Under the pieces are notes generated by a model, which did no database searches, was not told the origin of the DNA, and worked only from the letters and a program-made list of their open reading frames with translations. The translations under genes and the position numbers were made by a program. Of a stretch of DNA of 27,952 nucleotides, positions 22,483-27,952 are shown piece after piece (position 1 is the stretch's first letter; each line of letters starts with the position of its first letter). The stretch is from Azotobacter vinelandii. Lineage in GTDB: Bacteria > Pseudomonadota > Gammaproteobacteria > Pseudomonadales > Pseudomonadaceae. The DNA is taken from assembly GCF_001571105.1 (NCBI RefSeq), contig NZ_BCTD01000060.1; one strand, written 5' to 3'.

Positions 22483-23874
22483 ATGCTGAAGAAGCTGTTC
22501 AAGTCCTTTCGCCTGTCCCTGAACCGCCCCCATCCGCGCAGCACGCCGGAGGTCCTTGGCAGCCAGCAGCATTCGCTGCGCCGCGCCGACATCAGCCGCC
22601 ATGCCGTCAGCGTGGTGGAACGTCTGCAAAATGCCGGCTACCAGGCCTACGTCGTCGGCGGTTGCGTCCGAGACCTGCTGCTCGACATCGAGCCGAAGGA
22701 CTTCGATGTCGCCACCAGCGCCACGCCCGAACAGGTCCGCGCCGAGTTCCGCAATGCACGGGTGATCGGCCGCCGCTTCAAGCTGGCCCATGTACATTTC
22801 GGCCGGGAAATCATCGAAGTCGCCACCTTCCGCGCCCACCATCCGGACGACGAGGAAGACGACGAGGACAACCATCTGGCGATGCGCCATGAAAGCGGCC
22901 GGATTCTGCGCGACAACGTCTACGGCACCCTGGAAGAAGACGCCCAGCGCCGCGACTTCACCATCAACGCCCTGTATTTCGACATCGCCCACGATCGCAT
23001 CCTCGATTACGCCCATGGCGTGCACGACATCCGCAACCATCTGGTTCGCCTGATCGGCGATCCCGAGCAGCGTTACCTGGAGGACCCGGTGCGCATGCTG
23101 CGCGCCGTGCGCTTCGCCGCCAAGCTCGACTTCGACATTGAGCATCACAGCGCCGCACCGATCCGCCGGCTCGCACCGTTGTTGCGCGACATTCCCGCCC
23201 CCCGCCTGTTCGACGAGGTGCTCAAGCTGTTCCTCTCGGGTTACGCCGAAGACACCTTCGAGCTGCTGCTCGAATACGACCTGTTCGCCCCGCTGTTCCC
23301 CGCCACGGCCGCGGCCCTGGAGCGCAACCCGGATTATGTCGGACGGCTGGTCCGCCATGCCCTGGCCAATACCGACGAGCGCATCGCCCAGGGCAAGCCG
23401 GTGACTCCCGCCTTCCTGTTCGCCGCCCTGCTCTGGCCGGCCCTGCCATCCCGAGCCCTGGAGCTGCAGAAGCGCGGCATGCCGCCGATCCCGGCATTGC
23501 AGGAGGCGGCCCACCTGGTGCTCACCGAACAGTGCCGGCGCACCGCGATTCCCAAGCGTTTCACCCTGCCCGCCCGGGAAATCTGGGACCTGCAGGAACG
23601 CCTGCCGCGCCGCCAGGGCAAGCGCGCCGACCTGCTGCTCGAGCATCCGCGCTTCCGTGCCGGCTACGACTTCCTGCTGCTGCGCGAGGAGGCCGGCGAG
23701 CAGACCGGCGGTCTGGGCGACTGGTGGACCGACTACCAGGAGGCCAGCGACAGCGAAAGACGCAGCATGATCCGCGCCCTCGGCGGCAAGGACGAAGCCG
23801 GCAGCGCTCCGCGCAAGCGCCGCCGCCCCAACCGGCGCCGGCGCGGCTCGGGCGATGTGCCGGAGCGGGATTGA
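22483..23874 (+). CDS. pcnB: Poly(A) polymerase I
   Basis: Adds 3' poly(A) tails to RNAs, marking them for decay; cytoplasmic, 463 residues. The class II nucleotidyltransferase core shows VVGGCVRDLLLDIEPKDFDV (GG and the D-x-D metal ligands), EVATFRAHHP, and RRDFTINALYFD, followed by the RNA-binding domain (DPVRMLRAVRFAAKLDF). An acidic loop PDDEEDDEDNH (near 120) and a strongly basic tail RKRRRPNRRRRG distinguish PAP I from CCA-adding enzymes, together with an N-terminal extension (MLKKLFKSFRLSL). Only a weak ribosome site precedes the ATG. Its stop overlaps the folK start by one base (TGATG). Confidence 0.95.
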   Translation: MLKKLFKSFRLSLNRPHPRSTPEVLGSQQHSLRRADISRHAVSVVERLQNAGYQAYVVGGCVRDLLLDIEPKDFDVATSATPEQVRAEFRNARVIGRRFKLAHVHFGREIIEVATFRAHHPDDEEDDEDNHLAMRHESGRILRDNVYGTLEEDAQRRDFTINALYFDIAHDRILDYAHGVHDIRNHLVRLIGDPEQRYLEDPVRMLRAVRFAAKLDFDIEHHSAAPIRRLAPLLRDIPAPRLFDEVLKLFLSGYAEDTFELLLEYDLFAPLFPATAAALERNPDYVGRLVRHALANTDERIAQGKPVTPAFLFAALLWPALPSRALELQKRGMPPIPALQEAAHLVLTEQCRRTAIPKRFTLPAREIWDLQERLPRRQGKRADLLLEHPRFRAGYDFLLLREEAGEQTGGLGDWWTDYQEASDSERRSMIRALGGKDEAGSAPRKRRRPNRRRRGSGDVPERD

Positions 23875-24362
23875 TGGAGCGCGTCTATATAGGCCTGGGC
23901 AGCAACCTGGCCGACCCCGCCATGCAGTTGTGCGTCGCCCTCGACGCCCTGCGGACCCTGCCAGGCACACGCCTGGTGGCGGTTTCCGCCTTCTACGACA
24001 GCGATCCCCTGGGACCCGCCGACCAGCCGTACTATGTGAATGCCGTCGCCGCGCTGGACTCCGCATTGGCCCCCCTGGAACTGCTCGATGCCCTGCAGGC
24101 GATCGAGCGGAAACAGGGCCGGGTACGCAAGGCCGAACGCTGGGGCCCGCGCACCCTGGACCTGGATATCCTGCTGTTCGGCAACCGCCAATTGCACGAA
24201 AAACGCCTGACCGTCCCCCACTACCATCTCCACGCGCGCCCCTTCGTGCTCTATCCACTGGCCGAGATCGCCCCCGGGCTGCGCCTGCCGGACGGCCGCC
24301 CGCTCGACGAACTGCTCGCCGCCTGTCCGGCGCAAGGACTGCGCCGTCGTAGCGAATCATGA
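23874..24362 (+). CDS. folK: 2-amino-4-hydroxy-6-hydroxymethyldihydropteridine pyrophosphokinase
   Basis: Transfers pyrophosphate from ATP to hydroxymethyl-dihydropterin in folate synthesis; 162 residues. It shows the N-terminal VYIGLGSNLADP, the pterin-pocket segment SDPLGPADQPYYVNAVA, and the signature RWGPRTLDLDILLFGN with the two aspartates that bind magnesium. The start codon overlaps the pcnB stop, so it depends on pcnB translation. Gene order pcnB-folK-panB-panC is widespread in gamma-proteobacteria. Confidence 0.96.
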   Translation: MERVYIGLGSNLADPAMQLCVALDALRTLPGTRLVAVSAFYDSDPLGPADQPYYVNAVAALDSALAPLELLDALQAIERKQGRVRKAERWGPRTLDLDILLFGNRQLHEKRLTVPHYHLHARPFVLYPLAEIAPGLRLPDGRPLDELLAACPAQGLRRRSES

Positions 24363-24382
24363 ACGGGTGCCCAAAGCGGCAA

Positions 24383-24414
24383 TTGACTTGAAGCCCCCCC
24401 ATCAGGACTATAGG
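24383..24414 (+). promoter_or_regulatory. Possible panBC promoter
   Basis: TTGACT (five of six) at 24383-24388 and TATAGG at 24409-24414 are 20 bases apart, longer than ideal; CTATAG one base earlier gives 19. It lies in the 105-base gap between folK and panB, which suggests panB-panC are expressed separately. Confidence 0.4.
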
Positions 24415-24467
24415 CTTCCCATTGCCTCGCATCGGTGCCCACCGATGCCGTCCCGGACGACACCGAC

Positions 24468-25268
24468 ATGCCCGACGTAACCCTGACCACTCTGCAAGGA
24501 CTCAAGCAGCGCGGCGAAAAGATCGTCATGCTGACCTGCTATGACGCCACCTTCGCCCAGACCGCCAGCCAGGCAGGCATCGAGGTGCTGCTGGTCGGCG
24601 ACTCCCTCGGCATGGTTCTGCAGGGCCACGACAGCACCCTGCCCACCAGCGTGGCCGAGATGGCCTATCACACCACCTGCGTCAGGCGCGGCAACCGCGG
24701 CGCGCTGATCGTCACCGATCTGCCGTTCATGTCCTATGCCTCGCTGGACCAGGCTCTGGAGAGCAGCGCCCAGGTCATGCGCGCCGGTGCCCACATGGTC
24801 AAGCTGGAGGGCGGCGCCTGGCTGTGCGAAACCGTGACGCGCCTGGCCGAGAACGGCATCCCGGCCTGCGTGCATCTGGGCCTGACTCCGCAATCGGTGA
24901 ACCTGTTCGGCGGCTACAAGGTGCAGGGCCGCGACGAAGGGCGGGCGCGCCAGTTGCGTGCCGATGCCGAAGCCCTGGAGCGGGCCGGGGCGGCCATGCT
25001 GCTGCTGGAATGCGTGCCCAGCCCGCTGGCGGAACAGATCACCCGTGCGGCGGGCGTGCCGGTCATAGGCATCGGCGCCGGCGCCGCCACCGATGGCCAG
25101 GTCCTGGTCATGCACGACATGCTCGGGCTGTCCCTGACCGGGCGCACGCCGAAGTTCGTGAAAGACTTCATGGCCGGCCAGGAAAACATCCAGGCGGCCT
25201 TCGCCGCGTACACGCATGCGGTCAAGCAAGGCGAATTCCCCACAGCCGAACATGGATTTTCAGCATGA
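24468..25268 (+). CDS. panB: 3-methyl-2-oxobutanoate hydroxymethyltransferase
   Basis: First committed step to pantothenate: transfers a hydroxymethyl group from methylene-tetrahydrofolate to ketoisovalerate, giving ketopantoate. The 266-residue TIM-barrel has MLTCYDATFAQ, the metal-binding VGDSLGMVLQGHDSTLP, VKLEGG, and VIGIGAGAATDGQVLVMHDM. I use ATG 24468 (MPDVTLTTLQ), as in other pseudomonads, rather than the GTG eleven codons earlier. Its substrate ketoisovalerate comes from the valine pathway that starts with ilvIHC at the other end of the window. The stop overlaps the panC start by four bases (ATGA). Confidence 0.96.
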   Translation: MPDVTLTTLQGLKQRGEKIVMLTCYDATFAQTASQAGIEVLLVGDSLGMVLQGHDSTLPTSVAEMAYHTTCVRRGNRGALIVTDLPFMSYASLDQALESSAQVMRAGAHMVKLEGGAWLCETVTRLAENGIPACVHLGLTPQSVNLFGGYKVQGRDEGRARQLRADAEALERAGAAMLLLECVPSPLAEQITRAAGVPVIGIGAGAATDGQVLVMHDMLGLSLTGRTPKFVKDFMAGQENIQAAFAAYTHAVKQGEFPTAEHGFSA

Positions 25269-26116
25269 TCACCCTCAAGACCGTCCGCGAACTACGCGCC
25301 GCCATCGCCCGGGCCCGTGGCGATGGCAAGCGCATCGCCCTGGTTCCGACCATGGGCAACCTGCACGCAGGACACATCGCGCTGGTAGAGAAGGCCCGCC
25401 AGCGTGCCGACTTCGTGGTCGCCAGCATCTTCGTCAATCCCTTGCAGTTCGGCCCCGCCGAGGATCTGGACAAGTATCCGCGCACCCTCGCCGCCGATCA
25501 GGAAAAACTGCTCGAAGGTGGTTGCAACCTGTTGTTCGCCCCCAACGCCGAGGAGATGTATCCGGGCGGCATGCAGGGACAGACGCGCATTTCCGTCCCC
25601 GTCGTCTCCGAAGGGCTCTGCGGCGCCGCGCGCCCCGGCCACTTCGAAGGTGTCGCCACCGTGGTGACCAAGCTGTTCAACATCGCCCAGCCGGACATCG
25701 CCCTGTTCGGCGAGAAGGACTACCAGCAACTGGCGGTGATCCGCACCCTGGTACGCGACCTCAACATGCCGATCCAGATCTTCGGCGAACCCACCGTACG
25801 CGCCGCCGACGGTCTGGCCCTGTCCTCGCGCAACGGTTACCTGAACGACGAGCAGCGCAACGTGGCGCCGGCGCTGTACCGCATCCTGAGCGACATCGGA
25901 ACGGCCATCCAGGCAGGCGAACAGGACTTCGCCGGGCTTTGCGCCCGGGGACTGGAGGCGTTGCGCCAAGCCGGTTTCCGTCCCGACTACCTGGAGATCC
26001 GCGAGGCCGCCAGCCTGCGCCCGGCGGCTCCCGGGGACCTTCGGCTGGTCGTGCTCGCGGCGGCCTACCTGGGCAATACCCGCCTGATCGACAACCTGAG
26101 CGTCGACATCGCCTGA
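25265..26116 (+). CDS. panC: Pantothenate synthetase (pantoate--beta-alanine ligase)
   Basis: Condenses pantoate and beta-alanine with ATP to pantothenate; 283 residues. Class I synthetase-like motifs: PTMGNLHAGH (H34 and H37), FVNPLQFGPAEDLDKYPR, FGEKDYQQL, and LSSRNGYL in the KMSKS position. The 4-base overlap ATGA with panB indicates coupling. The terminator that follows separates it from panD, which supplies its beta-alanine. Confidence 0.96.
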   Translation: MITLKTVRELRAAIARARGDGKRIALVPTMGNLHAGHIALVEKARQRADFVVASIFVNPLQFGPAEDLDKYPRTLAADQEKLLEGGCNLLFAPNAEEMYPGGMQGQTRISVPVVSEGLCGAARPGHFEGVATVVTKLFNIAQPDIALFGEKDYQQLAVIRTLVRDLNMPIQIFGEPTVRAADGLALSSRNGYLNDEQRNVAPALYRILSDIGTAIQAGEQDFAGLCARGLEALRQAGFRPDYLEIREAASLRPAAPGDLRLVVLAAAYLGNTRLIDNLSVDIA

Positions 26117-26137
26117 ACATTGACGAAGGCTCGCCGG

Positions 26138-26174
26138 AACGGCCCGTAGGTCGGCCCGGGCGGGTCGTTTTCTT
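26138..26174 (+). terminator. Putative terminator after panC
   Basis: AACGGCCCG (26138-26146) pairs with CGGGTCGTT (26161-26169) over nine bases with one G-T wobble; TTTTCTT follows. The loop of 14 bases is rather large. It begins 21 bases after the panC stop. Confidence 0.55.
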
Positions 26175-26236
26175 GATCACCCCCGGCGCTTGAGGCAAAC
26201 TCAGCCGCCGCTAGTGGAACCTGAAGAGGAATCGCC

Positions 26237-26617
26237 ATGCATGCCATCATGCTCAAGGCCAAACTGCACCGCGCCGAGGTGACCCACTCGGTGCTCGATT
26301 ACGAAGGCTCCTGCGCCATCGATGGGGAATGGCTGGATCTGGCAGGTATCCATGAGTACGAGCAGATCCAGATCTACAACGTCGACAACGGCGAGCGCTT
26401 CACCACCTACGCGATCCGCGCCGAGGACGGCTCGAAGATGATTTCGGTGAACGGCGCCGCCGCGCACAAGGCGCAAAAGGGCGACCGCGTGATCATCTGC
26501 GCCTATGCGCATTACAGCGAAGCGGAGCTGGCCACGCACAAGCCGCGCATGCTGTACATGGCTCCCGGCAACGTGCTCAGCCATACCAGCAACGCGATTC
26601 CGGTCCAGGTTGCCTGA
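26237..26617 (+). CDS. panD: Aspartate 1-decarboxylase precursor
   Basis: Makes beta-alanine for pantothenate from aspartate. The 126-residue proenzyme cleaves itself between Gly24 and Ser25 (YEGSCAID), turning Ser25 into the catalytic pyruvoyl group. Lys9 (MLKAKLHRA), the conserved IYNVDNGERFTTYAI and NGAAAHKA segments complete the active site. AGAGGA lies 8 bases before the ATG. It is separated from panC by 120 bases and a probable terminator, and is followed by two hairpins, so it may be a single-gene unit. Confidence 0.96.
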   Translation: MHAIMLKAKLHRAEVTHSVLDYEGSCAIDGEWLDLAGIHEYEQIQIYNVDNGERFTTYAIRAEDGSKMISVNGAAAHKAQKGDRVIICAYAHYSEAELATHKPRMLYMAPGNVLSHTSNAIPVQVA

Positions 26618-26654
26618 GTCGCCCGCCGCACGCCTGCGAGCCCCCCGCCCCGAC

Positions 26655-26673
26655 GATGCCCGCTGCGGGCATC
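26655..26673 (+). terminator. First hairpin after panD
   Basis: GATGCCCG and CGGGCATC form a perfect 8-bp stem with loop CTG. Only TT follows, so on its own it is a weak terminator, but it is backed up by the next hairpin 8 bases later. Confidence 0.5.
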
Positions 26674-26681
26674 TTCCCCGC

Positions 26682-26707
26682 AAAGCCCGGAGCATTCCGG
26701 GCTTTTT
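26682..26707 (+). terminator. Rho-independent terminator between panD and pgi
   Basis: AAAGCCCGG (26682-26690) pairs with CCGGGCTTT (26697-26705) over nine bases around AGCATT, with a run of five T at 26703-26707. It ends 34 bases before the pgi start. Confidence 0.88.
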
Positions 26708-26741
26708 GCTATCCGAACAGCTCCACAGGAAGCAGAACTCC

Positions 26742-27952
26742 ATGCCGCACTACCAGCAACCTCTCGATGTGACGACCCTGAGTTCCTGGGAGGCGCTCCG
26801 CCAGCATCGCGAAGTCATGCAGTCCTTCCGTATGCGCGAGGCCTTCCAGAACGATCCGCAACGCTTCGACGAGTTCTCCCTGAGCAGCAGTGGCCTGTTT
26901 CTCGACTATTCGAAAAACCTGCTGACCCAGGAGACCCGCAGTCTGCTGATGCGCCTAGCGCGCGAGGCCGGGCTGGAAAGAGCTATCCATGCGCTGTTCG
27001 AAGGCGAAGCGGTGAACGCCTCCGAAGGCCGCCCCGCGCTGCACACCGCGCTGCGCCGGCCGATCGGCGACCGCCTGGTGGTCGACGGCGAGAACCTGAT
27101 TCCCCAGGTGCACCGGGTACTCAACCAGATGACCGAACTGGTCGGCCGCATCCATGACGGCCTGTGGCGCGGCTACTCGGAAAAACCCATCACCGACGTG
27201 GTGAACATCGGCATCGGCGGCTCCTTCCTGGGGCCCCAACTGGTATCCGAGGCCCTGCTGCCCTTCGCCCAGCACGGCGTGCGCTGCCACTACCTGGCGA
27301 ACATCGACGGCAGCGAGTTCCATGAACTGTCCTGCCGCCTGCGTGCCGAGACCACCCTGTTCATCGTCTCCTCGAAGTCCTTCGGCACCCTGGAGACCCT
27401 GAAGAACGCCCAGGCGGCACGTACCTGGTATCTGGCCCAGGGCGGCACGGAGAGCGAACTGCACCGCCACTTCATCGCCGTCTCCAGCAATATCGCGGCA
27501 GCGGTGGCCTTCGGCATCCGTCAGGAGAACATCTTCCCGATGTGGGACTGGGTCGGCGGACGCTATTCGCTGTGGTCGGCGATCGGCCTGCCGACCGCGC
27601 TGGCCATCGGCATGGCCAACTTCAAGGACCTGCTCTCCGGCGCCTATGCCATGGACCAGCACTTCCTGAGCGCGCCCTTCGAAAGCAACATGCCGGTATT
27701 GCTGGCCATGCTCGGCGTCTGGTACGGCAACTTCTGGGGCGCGCAGAGTCATGCCATCCTGCCCTACGACCACTATCTGCGGAACATCACCCAGCATCTG
27801 CAACAGCTGGACATGGAGTCCAACGGCAAGAGCGTGCGCCAGGACGGCAGCCCAGTCTCCTGCGAGACCGGCCCGGTGATCTGGGGCGGCGTCGGCTGCA
27901 ATGGCCAGCACGCTTACCACCAGTTGCTGCACCAGGGCACCCTGCTGATTCC
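26742..27952 (+). CDS. pgi: Glucose-6-phosphate isomerase (3' end beyond window)
   Basis: Interconverts glucose-6-phosphate and fructose-6-phosphate. The window holds 403 complete codons of an expected 550 or so; the frame is open to the last base. It starts MPHYQQPLDVTTLSSWEALR, with AGGA about 12 bases upstream. SIS-domain sugar-phosphate binding is seen in NIGIGGSFLGPQ and VSSKSFGTLET, the family signature in DWVGGRYSLWSAIGLP, and catalytic residues in MESNGKSV (Glu) and GCNGQHAYHQ (His). Pseudomonads lack phosphofructokinase and use this enzyme mainly in the gluconeogenic direction. Confidence 0.96.
   Translation, partial: MPHYQQPLDVTTLSSWEALRQHREVMQSFRMREAFQNDPQRFDEFSLSSSGLFLDYSKNLLTQETRSLLMRLAREAGLERAIHALFEGEAVNASEGRPALHTALRRPIGDRLVVDGENLIPQVHRVLNQMTELVGRIHDGLWRGYSEKPITDVVNIGIGGSFLGPQLVSEALLPFAQHGVRCHYLANIDGSEFHELSCRLRAETTLFIVSSKSFGTLETLKNAQAARTWYLAQGGTESELHRHFIAVSSNIAAAVAFGIRQENIFPMWDWVGGRYSLWSAIGLPTALAIGMANFKDLLSGAYAMDQHFLSAPFESNMPVLLAMLGVWYGNFWGAQSHAILPYDHYLRNITQHLQQLDMESNGKSVRQDGSPVSCETGPVIWGGVGCNGQHAYHQLLHQGTLLI

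Overview
The window is an ordinary, gene-dense, GC-rich (roughly two thirds G+C) chromosomal segment of a gamma-proteobacterium of the family Pseudomonadaceae. Gene order (pssA-ilvC-ilvH-ilvI ... lpoP-mrcB ... prrF ... phu ... dksA-gluQ-cbrX-cbrA-cbrB-crcZ-pcnB-folK-panB-panC-panD-pgi) matches, from memory, the order known in Pseudomonas aeruginosa. The single PrrF-type RNA and the reduced heme-uptake locus would fit Azotobacter or a related Pseudomonas; the genus is an inference. I see no phage, insertion sequence, CRISPR array, tRNA or rRNA.

Left part (1-8640). On the minus strand lie the branched-chain amino acid genes ilvI-ilvH-ilvC, a terminator, and pssA with its own likely promoter. 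The ilv promoter carries a perfect 8-bp inverted repeat between its -35 and -10 boxes. A small secreted DUF4124 protein is divergent from ilvI and ends flush against a convergent minus-strand cluster: mrcB (PBP1b), lpoP (its lipoprotein activator) and a YqcC-like gene, tightly coupled.

Middle part (8640-17300). A two-domain phosphotransferase/P-loop kinase is followed by a Fur-controlled small RNA of the PrrF/ArrF family. The RNA's 3' end is antisense to the last codons of a heme-locus ChaN lipoprotein (phuW). The heme ABC transporter keeps ATPase and permease (phuV, phuU), but the binding protein, cytoplasmic heme carrier and receptor genes are not next to them. Then come a small Rieske protein, sfsA, a class I/II aminotransferase, dksA and gluQ.

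Right part (17284-27952). This is the carbon/nitrogen-balance module: cbrX overlapping cbrA (transporter-like sensor kinase), cbrB (sigma-54 activator), and the sRNA crcZ, with a complete sigma-54 control region (CbrB sites, an IHF site, a -24/-12 promoter) and six clusters of Hfq/Crc-binding CA motifs. RNA polyadenylation (pcnB), folate (folK), pantothenate (panB, panC, panD) and a pgi gene cut by the window end follow.

The most interesting material is regulatory: the two small RNA loci, the ilv operator-like repeat, and an mrcB promoter that would give an almost leaderless mRNA.
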